Assembly (NCBI GenBank): GCA_025054775.1
Contig: JANWZA010000041.1
Location: forward strand, 28,540-92,539
Direction of reading: 5' to 3'
DNA from: Microscillaceae bacterium
Lineage (GTDB): Bacteria; Bacteroidota; Bacteroidia; Cytophagales; Microscillaceae
Length of the DNA stretch: 64,000 nt
The notes beneath the pieces were generated by a model, which worked only from the letters and a program-made list of their open reading frames with translations, had not been told where the DNA came from and did no database searches. The first letter of the stretch is position 1; each line of letters starts with the position of its first letter. Positions 33,028 through 42,016 of this stretch are shown here, in pieces. Position numbers and translations under genes: made by a program.

Positions 33028-34128
33028 TTATTTTTCGGTTGTAAATCTACGTTCTACAAGGTCTAAAAACTGATGTGCTTCAGGTTGTTGATAGTTCCAT
33101 TGAAAGCGAATCGCATAGTCCGAATTGATGAGATTGCGTGCCTCTTCGTAGCTTTTGCATTGTTCTATGCGATCAATAGCTTCATTGAAGGCTAAATTGT
33201 TACCTCCAAATAATTGATTGATAAAAATAAATTTTTGGTTCAAGGAAATTGCTCTACGAATAGTTTCTATCTTTGATTTTCTAAACTTATCAGTAATATT
33301 TGCCGTGGGTTTTTCAAGTTCAGGATTATTATCAATACTGCTAGTATTGGTACTTTGATTGTTATAAGTTTTCTGCTCTTGTTCGTGCGTGGCGATTAGC
33401 TTAGAAGCATATACATCACCACTTGCATAGCTTTCAGCAAATATTGAGGCTTTGCTTGGATAGTCAAATACATTGCTTTCTGGGGTAACTTCTGGCTCGT
33501 ACAAAGCATTCAAATCTAATAAATAGATTTCTGAAAAGCTACGAATACGCCATTCTACAGGTTCTAAACTATCCTCGTGAAGTTGGTATGCTTCTTCAAA
33601 CAATCGCCAGGCAGTTGTCTTATCTAATTGGTTATACCATTCTATTTTTTGAGCATAGCTTCTCAGCAGTTCTTTGTTAAATTGTATGTATTTAATAGTA
33701 TTTTTCAACCTTTCTTTATCAATGTAATCTTGGGGATTGAGATCAAAATCTTGCTTAAAAAAATCATAAGGGTTGAGCAAAAGCATTAAAGCATCTTTAC
33801 AGGCTTGTTCTACCAAAGGTTGGAAATCAGCCTTACTTACTGCAATATGTTTAGAAAGTGTATTCATAAACAATTTCAATGCCTCTTGTACCTCAGGTTG
33901 TTGAAAATCAAAATAAGGACTTCGGAGTTTCTGGGCTTCTTGTTGCCATTTATTAAATAAAACCTTGATAATGAGCAAATTTACTTGCTTAATGTCGCAA
34001 AAGCTCAAAATCTCTTTGCCATAGATTTTGGAGTGGTCAATGAAGTAATATTCAGTGGTTTTCTTGGCAAATTGATAGCTATATTCGTGTAAAGCTTTCT
34101 TATTGATATGTGGTCTGGTACGATGCAT
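33028..34128 (-). CDS. Unknown cytosolic protein
   Basis: 366 residues, no signal peptide or membrane segment. Mostly helical with many aromatic residues (QFAKKTTEYYFIDHSKIYG, FLDLVERRF). A low-complexity Asn/Ser/Thr linker at about 245-275 separates an N-terminal domain from a smaller C-terminal one beginning EKPTANITDKFRKSKIETIRRAISLNQKF. No family I recognise. It begins the minus-strand unit that also holds the alpha/beta hydrolase. Confidence 0.7.
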   Translation of the reverse strand: MHRTRPHINKKALHEYSYQFAKKTTEYYFIDHSKIYGKEILSFCDIKQVNLLIIKVLFNKWQQEAQKLRSPYFDFQQPEVQEALKLFMNTLSKHIAVSKADFQPLVEQACKDALMLLLNPYDFFKQDFDLNPQDYIDKERLKNTIKYIQFNKELLRSYAQKIEWYNQLDKTTAWRLFEEAYQLHEDSLEPVEWRIRSFSEIYLLDLNALYEPEVTPESNVFDYPSKASIFAESYASGDVYASKLIATHEQEQKTYNNQSTNTSSIDNNPELEKPTANITDKFRKSKIETIRRAISLNQKFIFINQLFGGNNLAFNEAIDRIEQCKSYEEARNLINSDYAIRFQWNYQQPEAHQFLDLVERRFTTEK

Positions 34129-34429
34129 GCAGTAAGTATATCACCCCTTTAAGAGATAATCTTCTGATAAACTGCACAAATATATTGAATTTATATCTAA
34201 ATAAAAATGGTTTTGTAACTTTTTCAGAGATAAAAAGCTTGGCTATAATATTTTTGCTATTCACAAAAAGTAAATCTTAGTATAGGACAATAGTTAGTTA
34301 ATTTCAAGAGGTAGAATTTTATTCTAATTTATTACTTATTACCTGTTTTTGAAAAAATTTACTAAAAAAAACAGCTACCTCTAGAGCAGTTATCTGCTGG
34401 AGGTAGCTTTATGTGTAGTGATTAGAAGG
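34129..34429. other. Intergenic region with fadJ terminator
   Basis: About 300 bases between two minus-strand genes. It contains the fadJ terminator and otherwise AT-rich promoter-like sequence for the unknown gene. Nothing else seen. Confidence 0.45.
34364..34408 (-). terminator. Rho-independent terminator after fadJ
   Basis: On the minus strand AGCTACCTC and GAGGTAGCT form a 9-bp perfect stem with an inner AGCAG/CTGCT stem, then GT and 8 T residues. Sits 22 bases after the fadJ stop. Confidence 0.88.
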
Positions 34430-36631
34430 CTAAACCATTTCAGCTACTTCGGCTTCTTTGTAGAAGAGTTCACCGTTTTTTGCCATTTCTCTTAATTTTT
34501 CTGTAGGTCTAAAACGTTCTCCGTATTTGTCTGCCAACTCGTCGCAGTCTTTTACGAATTGCTCTAAACCTATCATTTCAATATATGAAAGTGTACCGCC
34601 AGTATAAGCAGGGAAACCCCATGCCAAAATAGAACCCACATCGGCATCTTCTACGGTGCGAAGCACCCCCTCCTCTAAACAGCGCACTGCTTCAAGGGCT
34701 TGACGGTGTAATAAGCGTTTTTTCAAGTGCTCAATGTCAGGTTGCTCTGCTTTCAAAGGGTAAATTTCTTTAAGCCCTTCCCATAGATATTTCTGTCCGT
34801 CTTCTGGATATTCATAGAAACCTTTTTTCACTTTTTTACCAATGCGGTTCAACTCCTCTACAAATTTTTTCACTACTTTGCCTCCAGGAATATCTTCTAT
34901 CTTTATGCCTGTGTCTGCTTCGGTTTGTTTCATTACTTTATAGGCTAAATCCAAAGAAACCTCGTCAGAAACGGCTAACGGACCCACGGGCATCCCTGCC
35001 ATTTTGCCTGCATTTTCTATCAAGATAGGATTTATTCCTTCGGCAAGCATTTCCATGCCTTCGGCAGTGTAAGTCCCAAAGCAACGTGAAGTGTAAAATC
35101 CGCGTGAGTCATTAACTACAATAGGTGTTTTCTTTATTTTTTTCACGTAATCAATTGTAACAGCAAGAGCATAGTCAGATGTCTTTTGTCCTATGATTAT
35201 CTCTACCAAAGGCATTTTATCCACAGGCGAAAAGAAGTGAATACCGATAAAGTTCTCAGGACGCACCGATACCTCTGCTAAGCTTGTAATTGGAAGTGTA
35301 GAGGTGTTAGAGCCGAACACTGCTGTAGTAGGAATTATCGCTTCAGTTTCTTTGGTTACGGTAGCTTTTACTTCACGGTTTTCAAACACGGCTTCAATTA
35401 CCAAGTCGCAACCTTGTAAATCAGCATAATCAGCGGTAGGTTTAATCCGATTTAGCAAAGCCTCGCCTTGCTCTTGCGTCATTTTACCTTTGCTAATTTG
35501 GGTTTTTACTAGATTACGGGAGTATTCTTTACCATATATTCCGTTAGATTTTTCGGCATTTTCTAAGGTTGTATCTTTTAGTATCACTTCTAGACCTGCC
35601 AAAGCTGATACATAGGCGATGCCTGACCCCATCATGCCTGCTCCTAAGATGCCGATTTTTTGAATTTTTGCTTCAGGAATGTGTTTAGGGCGTGCTGCTC
35701 CTTTATTGGCCTCTCCGATACTGAAAAACAAGGTACGCACCATATTTTTTGCTTCCTTGCTCATGAGCAATTGTGTAAAATAGCGTGATTCTATCATCAA
35801 AGCCTTTTCAATAGGTACTTGCAAACCTTCGTACACGCATCGCATGATAGCTATTTGAGCAGGATAATTACCGTAGGTTTTGTTATACATCATTGCTGTA
35901 CCAGGTAGCATGAGCATTGCTCCTTGTGGACTTTGGATATTCCCCCCTGGTATATTGTAATTGCTCTTACCGACAATCATACCTTTGCTATTTCTCTCGT
36001 CCCAAGGCTGAATGTATTTAGGGTTAGCCAAAATCCATTTTGTAGCTTTTTCAAACATTTCTTCTTTGGTTTCAGCTAATTCGTGAATCAAGCCCATTTT
36101 CAGGGCTTCGGCAGGATTTAGTTCTTTTCCTTCTAATAAAAGTGGAGCGGACTTCTCAATTCCAATCAAGCGGGGTAATCTTTGGGTACCTCCTGCTCCT
36201 GGAAGCAAGCCAATTTTTGCTTCAGGTAAGCCAATTTTGGTTTTGGGATTATTCAACGCTATGCGATAGTGTGCCATTAAGCAAATTTCAAAACCACCGC
36301 CAAGGGCATGTCCGTTTATACAAGCTACTATCGGTTTACCGCAAGTTTCAAATTTTCTAAATAACAAGTTAAGTGCTTTTGCCTCATTAAAAACGGTTTC
36401 TACATCACGTTTTTGATTAAACATTTTGCGGATCATTTTCAAATCCGCACCTACTATAAAACTATCTTTTTCTGAGGTAATGATAATGCCTTTTACATTT
36501 GTATCAGCTATGGCAGTTTCCATTGCTTCGGCAAATGCCTTAGTAGAGGCTTGGTTTATCACATTCATTGGTTCGCTTTCCATGTTCCAACTTACGAAAG
36601 CGACGCTGTTATTTACGCTATACTTTATCAT
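34430..36631 (-). CDS. fadJ: Multifunctional fatty acid oxidation complex alpha subunit
   Basis: 733 residues, the usual size of FadB/FadJ: enoyl-CoA hydratase (residues 1-~300; GKPIVACINGHALGGGFEIC and GLPEAKIGLLPGAGGTQRLPRLIG) and 3-hydroxyacyl-CoA dehydrogenase (NAD motif GAGMMGSGIAYVSALAG at ~329; the His in FIGIHFFSPVDKMPLVEII; PGGK and the C-terminal helices). Catalytic Glu residues of the hydratase in the PEAKIG region. Beta-oxidation of fatty acids. FadJ/FadB cannot be told apart by sequence alone; the symbol is provisional. The thiolase partner is the next gene upstream on this strand. Confidence 0.92.
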   Translation of the reverse strand: MIKYSVNNSVAFVSWNMESEPMNVINQASTKAFAEAMETAIADTNVKGIIITSEKDSFIVGADLKMIRKMFNQKRDVETVFNEAKALNLLFRKFETCGKPIVACINGHALGGGFEICLMAHYRIALNNPKTKIGLPEAKIGLLPGAGGTQRLPRLIGIEKSAPLLLEGKELNPAEALKMGLIHELAETKEEMFEKATKWILANPKYIQPWDERNSKGMIVGKSNYNIPGGNIQSPQGAMLMLPGTAMMYNKTYGNYPAQIAIMRCVYEGLQVPIEKALMIESRYFTQLLMSKEAKNMVRTLFFSIGEANKGAARPKHIPEAKIQKIGILGAGMMGSGIAYVSALAGLEVILKDTTLENAEKSNGIYGKEYSRNLVKTQISKGKMTQEQGEALLNRIKPTADYADLQGCDLVIEAVFENREVKATVTKETEAIIPTTAVFGSNTSTLPITSLAEVSVRPENFIGIHFFSPVDKMPLVEIIIGQKTSDYALAVTIDYVKKIKKTPIVVNDSRGFYTSRCFGTYTAEGMEMLAEGINPILIENAGKMAGMPVGPLAVSDEVSLDLAYKVMKQTEADTGIKIEDIPGGKVVKKFVEELNRIGKKVKKGFYEYPEDGQKYLWEGLKEIYPLKAEQPDIEHLKKRLLHRQALEAVRCLEEGVLRTVEDADVGSILAWGFPAYTGGTLSYIEMIGLEQFVKDCDELADKYGERFRPTEKLREMAKNGELFYKEAEVAEMV

Positions 36632-36998
36632 GGCTTCTTGTCTAGTTTTTATTTGAAAAGAATATTTTTTATTTTTTCAATTTTTTTAATCTTTTTAGTT
36701 TTTACTTATCACTTTTTTTCGCTCTTTTAACTTGGAGGGCGAAGGGAAAAATTTTATTAGTCTCTAGTACTTCCGAGCTTTGTACCAAGAGCCTTTCACT
36801 GACTTGCTCTCTCAATCTCTCATTTTTGATTTTTACTTTGTTTGATAACTATAAAATAGCTAACAGACTTGCAGATTGACTGATATACTAAACCAAAAGT
36901 GGTTTTGCGAATTTTTTAAATATAAAATTTTGATTTTTAGTCGGTTGTAATTTCTAAAAATCAAAACCTCTGTTCGTTGAGTATAATTCAAGACTACA
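36632..36998. other. Intergenic region between fadJ and fadA
   Basis: 367 bases between the two beta-oxidation genes, both on the minus strand. No gene, repeat or clear hairpin recognised. Such a gap argues for separate promoters rather than a tight operon. Confidence 0.4.
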
Positions 36999-38216
36999 CT
37001 ATACTCGCTCAATAATCGTAGCAATGCCCATGCCTCCACCGATACAAAGCGTAGCCAACCCTAATTGTTTATCTTGGCGTTCCAACTCGTCAAGCAATGT
37101 ACCTAAAATGATGGCTCCTGTACTACCGATAGGATGTCCCATGGCGATTGCTCCACCATTTACATTCACCTTGCTATGGTCTACGTTAAGCTCTTCCATA
37201 TAAAGCATAGGTACAACGGCGAAGGCTTCGTTCACTTCATATAAATCAATATCGTTCACTGTCATACCAACACGCTTCAAAAGCTTTCGGGTGGCAGGGA
37301 TAGGACCTGTAAGCATAATAGTAGGTTCAGAGCCTGTAACGGTAAAAGAATGAATCTTAGCACGCGGTTTGAGTCCTGCTTTTTCACCTGCTTCTTTACT
37401 ACCTAAAAGCACCAAAGAAGCGCCATCTACTATTTGCGAAGAGTTTCCTGCATGGTGTACATGGTTGATTCTGTCCATATCAGGGTATTTCTGCAAAGCC
37501 AAGGCATCTAATCCTCCCATTACCCCCATCATTTCAAAAGAGGGCTTCAAGTTGGCCAAAGTTTCAGGGGTGGTTCCTTCGCGTATACCTTCATCGCGGT
37601 CAAGCAAAGTAAACCCTAATTGATCTTTTACAGGAATCACTGAGCGAGTAAAATAGCCGCTTTTCCAAGCGTGTGCCGCCCTGCGATGTGACTCTGAAGC
37701 ATACTCATCTACTGCCCGACGAGTATAACCATAGCGTGTGGCTATCAAATCTGCTGAAATGCCTTGTGGAACTATCTTGTAAGTACCAATTATTTCAGGG
37801 CTAGTGAATAAAGGTCCGCCATCAGAACCCATAGGTACACGCGACATAGACTCTACGCCTCCTGCAATTATCATTTCAGACTGCCCCGCCATTATTACTG
37901 CCGCTGCCAAGTTGATAGCCTCTAATCCCGAAGAACAGAAACGATTTAATTGTACACCTGCAGTAGTTTGACTATAATTGGCTAAAATCGCCGCAGCACG
38001 AGCAATATTTGCTCCCTGCTCTCCCACAGGACTCAAACAACCTAAAATAATATCTTCTACTAGCGAGGTATCTAATTGGTTACGCTCTCTAAGGGCATGT
38101 AAAAGTGTAGTTACTAAATGAATAGGTTGCACTTCGTGCAAAGAACCATCCGCTTTGCCACGACCTCGCGGAGTACGTATGGCATCATAAATATAAGCTA
38201 CAGACATAGAAAACAA
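36999..38216 (-). CDS. fadA: Acetyl-CoA C-acyltransferase (3-ketoacyl-CoA thiolase)
   Basis: 405 residues. Thiolase with nucleophile Cys94 in [17 protein letters not shown], the His of [16 protein letters not shown], and the second Cys in [11 protein letters not shown]. Further [12 protein letters not shown] (family signature). Cleaves 3-ketoacyl-CoA to acetyl-CoA in beta-oxidation, the step after FadJ. The start Met could be the fourth residue ([16 protein letters not shown]), which would fit relatives better; the first Met is kept as the open start. Confidence 0.95.
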   Translation of the reverse strand: MFSMSVAYIYDAIRTPRGRGKADGSLHEVQPIHLVTTLLHALRERNQLDTSLVEDIILGCLSPVGEQGANIARAAAILANYSQTTAGVQLNRFCSSGLEAINLAAAVIMAGQSEMIIAGGVESMSRVPMGSDGGPLFTSPEIIGTYKIVPQGISADLIATRYGYTRRAVDEYASESHRRAAHAWKSGYFTRSVIPVKDQLGFTLLDRDEGIREGTTPETLANLKPSFEMMGVMGGLDALALQKYPDMDRINHVHHAGNSSQIVDGASLVLLGSKEAGEKAGLKPRAKIHSFTVTGSEPTIMLTGPIPATRKLLKRVGMTVNDIDLYEVNEAFAVVPMLYMEELNVDHSKVNVNGGAIAMGHPIGSTGAIILGTLLDELERQDKQLGLATLCIGGGMGIATIIERV

Positions 38217-38568
38217 AGAATTTAGTTTAGAAAATAGTTCAAAATAGTATGTATGCAGAGTATTAGTTCAAAAAAGTAAGAGCTTACTAAGCTAACTTCC
38301 CTTCAAAAACTTTACAAAGCTAAATAATGTTTAGAAGAATGAAAAATTTTTCAGAAAAAATTGTATTTTACTCACATAAACATTAACTTTCTCAAAAGTT
38401 TTTTAATCTTTGAAAGATTATTTACATTTCCAAGTTTCTATGGTACTAATTCAATAATATGTGTGGTTTTACTTTCAAAGATATAACCAAGTGGTTCGAT
38501 TTTTAATAAAATTTTGTAGCTATCTTTACGAGGTTCTCAAAAAGTTACTATCTTTTCTAGATTAAGTT
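38217..38568. other. Divergent intergenic region, fadA and DUF4136 lipoprotein
   Basis: About 350 AT-rich bases between divergent genes. A TATCTTTA sequence (38519-38526) lies about 43 bases before the lipoprotein ATG and may be a -7 element. No other feature. Confidence 0.4.
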
Positions 38569-39171
38569 ATGTTCTTGCATACTACAGGTATTTTAAGCAA
38601 GTATTTAATAATCACTGCATTTTTGATAGGTTGTGCTACTACCGAAATTAGTTCAGACTACGACAAAACCGTAGATTTTAGCAAATACAAAACTTTTGCT
38701 TGGCTACCCAAAACACACTTTCCTCCGCTTGATGCTAGCTTACAGGAGCAAGCTATTGACCAAAAAATTCTAATTTTTGTGAATGGTGAACTTATTAGCC
38801 GAGGCATTAGCTTAGACATTCAAAAACCCGACCTATTGGTAATGTATCAACTTAATATTCCCTATCAAGAAAAGCCGATAGATACACCCTCGTATCGTAA
38901 TCAATTTAACTATATCGTTGTAAATGAAAAAGACTTTCCAAGTAGCTTTATGATAAGTACCCCTTCTAACTATCGGTATGCTAAAATTGCCTCTAAAATA
39001 GGTACACTCACCTTGAGTTTGATAGATAGGCAAAGTAAACAAGTAATTTGGCAAGGATGGGCAGAGAGTTCAGTAACCGAACCTGCTGATATTGATGTAC
39101 TTTTACCGAATGATATTATTAAAATCTTTCAACGCTTTCCTATCAAAAAAGTATTGTTTGAAAGAGATTAG
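38569..39171 (+). CDS. DUF4136 lipoprotein
   Basis: 200 residues. Lipobox LIGC with Cys22 then ATTEISSDYDKTVDFSKYKTFAWLP, the hallmark of the DUF4136 family of small outer-membrane lipoproteins common in Bacteroidota. Later GTLTLSLIDRQSKQVIWQGWAESSV, also a family feature. Complete at both ends. Function unknown. A -7 element TACCTTTG lies at 39194-39201, just after its stop, for the next gene. Confidence 0.9.
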   Translation: MFLHTTGILSKYLIITAFLIGCATTEISSDYDKTVDFSKYKTFAWLPKTHFPPLDASLQEQAIDQKILIFVNGELISRGISLDIQKPDLLVMYQLNIPYQEKPIDTPSYRNQFNYIVVNEKDFPSSFMISTPSNYRYAKIASKIGTLTLSLIDRQSKQVIWQGWAESSVTEPADIDVLLPNDIIKIFQRFPIKKVLFERD

Positions 39172-39193
39172 CTGTTAATTCATAAAAAAAGCG

Positions 39194-39201
39194 TACCTTT
39201 G
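39194..39201 (+). promoter_or_regulatory. -7 element before the M23 peptidase
   Basis: TACCTTTG fits TAnnTTTG and lies 34 bases before the TTG start of the next gene. It supports that start, because a longer upstream extension would overlap the promoter. No -33 box at 19-bp spacing. Confidence 0.55.
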
Positions 39202-39235
39202 CCTCCAAAAAGGAAAAATTTACTCTTCGATTGCT

Positions 39236-40129
39236 TTGAATACTAAAAAAACTCTTTCGGACTGGCTCAACCTACAATATTTGCTCATTTTAAGAAGTGA
39301 GGAGAACCTTGAAGAGAAAGTAAAGCTTTTGCTTACTCCTGCCAAGGTTATTATACTATCGTTCTTGGTATTCGTTTGTATATTTACGTTAGGCTTTTTT
39401 GTAGCTAGTCGCGTGTATAACCGTAGCATGCTTATGGGTGAAAATTCCGACGTAAGCCGAAAGATATACCAACTCTCTTTGGCTGTTGATTCACTTGCTG
39501 AGTTAGTTAGGGAACGCGATCAGTTTATCAATAATTTTAAGGAAGTGGTAGGAGAAAACCGAAAGTATTTGACTGAAGAGAGCAAATTATCTCAAAATGA
39601 TAGCATTGCTCTGCGTAAGAATAAAGTAATAGTCAGGAATGATACCATACCCATAGAGTACATGGACGAAGCGGAACGTAAGCTACGCAGAGAAGTAGAA
39701 GGCAATTCCAGTATCTCTTCGTGGGGGTTAGGTACAAATATAGCTACAATGGACTTAAAGTCGCAATTTTTCTTTGCACCTATAAAAGGAGTAATTACGG
39801 AAAAATACAACAGCCGAAATGCACATTATGGGATTGACATTGTAGCTAAAAAAGACGAGCCTATTAAAACCATTGCCGATGGTACAGTAATAATGGCTAC
39901 TTGGACCGATGAAACAGGCTATGTAATCGGTATACAACACCAAGCTGATGTAGTATCTTTCTATAAGCATTGTGCAAGTTTACTCAAAAAAACAGGAGAT
40001 TTTGTACGTGCAGGTGAAATTATAGCTATCATTGGCAATTCAGGTGAACTTACTACGGGTACGCACCTACATTTTGAACTTTGGTACAAGGGTGTAGCTG
40101 TTAACCCCGAAGATTTTATTACCTTTTAG
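39236..40129 (+). CDS. M23-family peptidase, membrane anchored
   Basis: 297 residues with a TTG start, supported by the -7 element 34 bases upstream. A single transmembrane anchor around residues 38-60 (VIILSFLVFVCIFTLGFFVA), then a helical periplasmic linker and a C-terminal M23 domain with AHYGIDIVAKK (HxxxD), the third motif GTHLHFELWYKG (HxH), and GTVIMATWTDETGYVIGIQH in between. It would cut peptidoglycan at the periplasmic face. Bactofilin follows 49 bases later; this pairing controls local wall growth and cell shape in other bacteria. Confidence 0.9.
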   Translation: MNTKKTLSDWLNLQYLLILRSEENLEEKVKLLLTPAKVIILSFLVFVCIFTLGFFVASRVYNRSMLMGENSDVSRKIYQLSLAVDSLAELVRERDQFINNFKEVVGENRKYLTEESKLSQNDSIALRKNKVIVRNDTIPIEYMDEAERKLRREVEGNSSISSWGLGTNIATMDLKSQFFFAPIKGVITEKYNSRNAHYGIDIVAKKDEPIKTIADGTVIMATWTDETGYVIGIQHQADVVSFYKHCASLLKKTGDFVRAGEIIAIIGNSGELTTGTHLHFELWYKGVAVNPEDFITF

Positions 40130-40178
40130 CTTTTTTATTATTCATTTTTTTGTTTTACACTTAATCCAAGTTACAGAT

Positions 40179-40619
40179 ATGGGAATGTTTGGTACACAAA
40201 AAGACAATCACAAAGAATTAGTAGAATTAAGCAATTCAAGCACAATCATTGGTAAAGGCACCACACTTGACGGAAACATAGAAACCTACGGAAACATACG
40301 AGTAGAGGGCAAAGTTATAGGAAATATTAAAAGTAAGGCTAAAGTAGTACTCGGTGATACGGCAGTAGTCCAGGGTAGTTTGATTGCTCAAAATGCCGAG
40401 CTAGCAGGTGAGATAAAAGGTACAGTAGAGGTGATAGAACTGCTAGTACTTAAGGGTACAGCTTTGGTACAAGGAGATATTGTCTGCAATAAGTTAGTTG
40501 TAGAGTCTGGGGCTGTGTTTAACGGTGGTTGTAAAATGGGTAATGTTTCCAAAGAAATTAAAATAGAAGGAGCAGTAAACGCAAATAAGAAAACACAACT
40601 AAACAATACTAATGCTTAA
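40179..40619 (+). CDS. Bactofilin (polymer-forming cytoskeletal protein)
   Basis: 146 residues. The core is a beta helix of repeated hydrophobic triplets: STIIGKGTTLDGNIETYGNIRVEGKVIGNIKSKAKVVLGDTAVVQGSLIAQNAELAGEIKG, exactly the bactofilin pattern with flexible polar tails at both ends. Bactofilins polymerise on the inner membrane and place wall enzymes; the preceding M23 peptidase fits such a partnership. Located 49 bases after it and 49 bases before atpZ. Confidence 0.93.
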   Translation: MGMFGTQKDNHKELVELSNSSTIIGKGTTLDGNIETYGNIRVEGKVIGNIKSKAKVVLGDTAVVQGSLIAQNAELAGEIKGTVEVIELLVLKGTALVQGDIVCNKLVVESGAVFNGGCKMGNVSKEIKIEGAVNANKKTQLNNTNA

Positions 40620-40668
40620 ATAGATTAGTCATTTTTAGTAAAGTTTATTTACTTATAAATAATGGGAA

Positions 40669-40914
40669 ATGTCAAAACAAGTTTCTAATCCGTATCTCCG
40701 ATATTCTGCTTTGGGTTTCCAAATGGCAGCTACTATTGGTGTTTTCGTTTGGATAGGTATAAGTTTAGACCGATGGCTAAATTTATCTTTTCCAATTTTT
40801 GTACTTGTTTTTTCCCTAATAGGAGTAATAGGTACTATGATTTCGTTAATAAATGAACTTAATAAACCCACAAAGCAAAACAATAAACCTGAAAAGAGTA
40901 AAAAAATTGACTAA
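40669..40914 (+). CDS. atpZ: AtpZ/AtpI-type F-ATPase accessory membrane protein
   Basis: 81 residues with two membrane helices (ALGFQMAATIGVFVWIGISLD and FPIFVLVFSLIGVIGTMISLI) and a short basic tail, the AtpZ pattern. AtpZ/AtpI proteins help assemble the c-ring or import ions. In many Bacteroidota it precedes the ATP synthase genes; here lgt comes next and no atp genes follow, so the synthase operon is elsewhere. Start ATG preceded by 49 bases from bactofilin. Confidence 0.8.
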   Translation: MSKQVSNPYLRYSALGFQMAATIGVFVWIGISLDRWLNLSFPIFVLVFSLIGVIGTMISLINELNKPTKQNNKPEKSKKID

Positions 40915-40929
40915 CTACAAAAAATAAAT

Positions 40930-41775
40930 GTGCTATATAAAATGAATTTAGCCTATATCACGTGGGACGTGAGTCCCATTCTCTTTTCCTTTAATATCGG
41001 AGGTTCAGCCTTTGAGATTCGTTGGTATGGATTATTATTCGCTCTTGGTTTTTTAGTAGGACAGGCAATTATTGCTCGTATCTTTAAGATAGAAAGTAAA
41101 CCCGAAAAAGATTTAGATACTCTTTTTATCTACATGATAGTCTCCACGGTAGTGGGAGCGAGGTTAGGGCATTGTATCTTTTATGATTGGGAGTATTATT
41201 CTGCTCGCCCTATTGAGATTCTATATGTATGGCAAGGTGGGTTAGCAAGCCATGGAGCCGCTATTGGTATTTTATTAGCCCTTTACCTTTACTCACGCAA
41301 ACGCCCAGGGCAGAGTTTTTTGTGGGTAGCAGACAGGATTACCATTGTGGTTGCTTTGGGTGGTTCGTTTATTCGTTTAGGTAATCTTATGAACTCCGAA
41401 ATTGTGGGCAAACCTACTAATGTAGCTTGGGCTTTTGCTTTTGTGCGTGCTGAAGGCATACCTAACCCTACTTTGCCACGCCACCCTGCCCAACTTTATG
41501 AGTCTATTACTATGTTTTTATTGTTTATCTTTCTTTTATGGCTTTACAATCGTAAAAAAGCCCAAACCCCAGAAGGATTGTTGCTTGGGCTATTTCTAGT
41601 GATTGTTTTTACGCTTCGCTTTTTTTATGAATTTCTAAAAGAAAACCAAGTGAGTTTTGAAGATAAACTACTACTAAACATGGGGCAGATCTTGAGTATC
41701 CCCGCTGTGCTTCTAGGCTGTCTTATCCTTTGGGTAGCCTATAAGAATAGCCAAAAAATGAAAATACAGATATAG
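40930..41775 (+). CDS. lgt: Prolipoprotein diacylglyceryl transferase
   Basis: 281 residues with about seven membrane helices. Transfers diacylglycerol to the lipobox Cys. Signature pieces: WYGLLFALGFLVGQ, GARLGHCIFYDWEYY, WQGGLASHGAAIG, GSFIRLGNLMNSEIVGKP (RxxNxxNxE) and FxYExLK near the end (RFFYEFLKENQ). Begins 15 bases after atpZ. Identity is firm. The many lipoproteins in this window are its clients. A possible earlier start is not apparent. Confidence 0.95.
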   Translation: MLYKMNLAYITWDVSPILFSFNIGGSAFEIRWYGLLFALGFLVGQAIIARIFKIESKPEKDLDTLFIYMIVSTVVGARLGHCIFYDWEYYSARPIEILYVWQGGLASHGAAIGILLALYLYSRKRPGQSFLWVADRITIVVALGGSFIRLGNLMNSEIVGKPTNVAWAFAFVRAEGIPNPTLPRHPAQLYESITMFLLFIFLLWLYNRKKAQTPEGLLLGLFLVIVFTLRFFYEFLKENQVSFEDKLLLNMGQILSIPAVLLGCLILWVAYKNSQKMKIQI

Positions 41776-41790
41776 CTAAACTATCCAAGA

Positions 41791-41916
41791 ATGCAGAATA
41801 ATCTTAAAAGGATCCAACATTTTATCAAATTACTTCTTAAAGTTATTCTTTTTGCGCTGGGCTTTATTTTAATATTGCTAAGCGTGTGGTATTTTTTTTA
41901 TGTAAGAAAAGTTTAG
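41791..41916 (+). CDS. 41-residue membrane protein
   Basis: Short frame starting 15 bases after lgt: N-terminal polar/basic part then a single membrane helix (VILFALGFILILLSVWYFF) and a basic end (VRKV). Too short for a standard gene list. The spacing equals that before lgt, so it is likely co-transcribed. Function unknown. Confidence 0.5.
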   Translation: MQNNLKRIQHFIKLLLKVILFALGFILILLSVWYFFYVRKV

Positions 41917-42016
41917 GCAATATGAGAGCAAATACGTACTTTTCAATACTTTTGTGTTGTAAAAAGTAGTAAACTTTTCAAAACGTTCTTATACAAAGTT
42001 TAATTTTCAAATCTAT

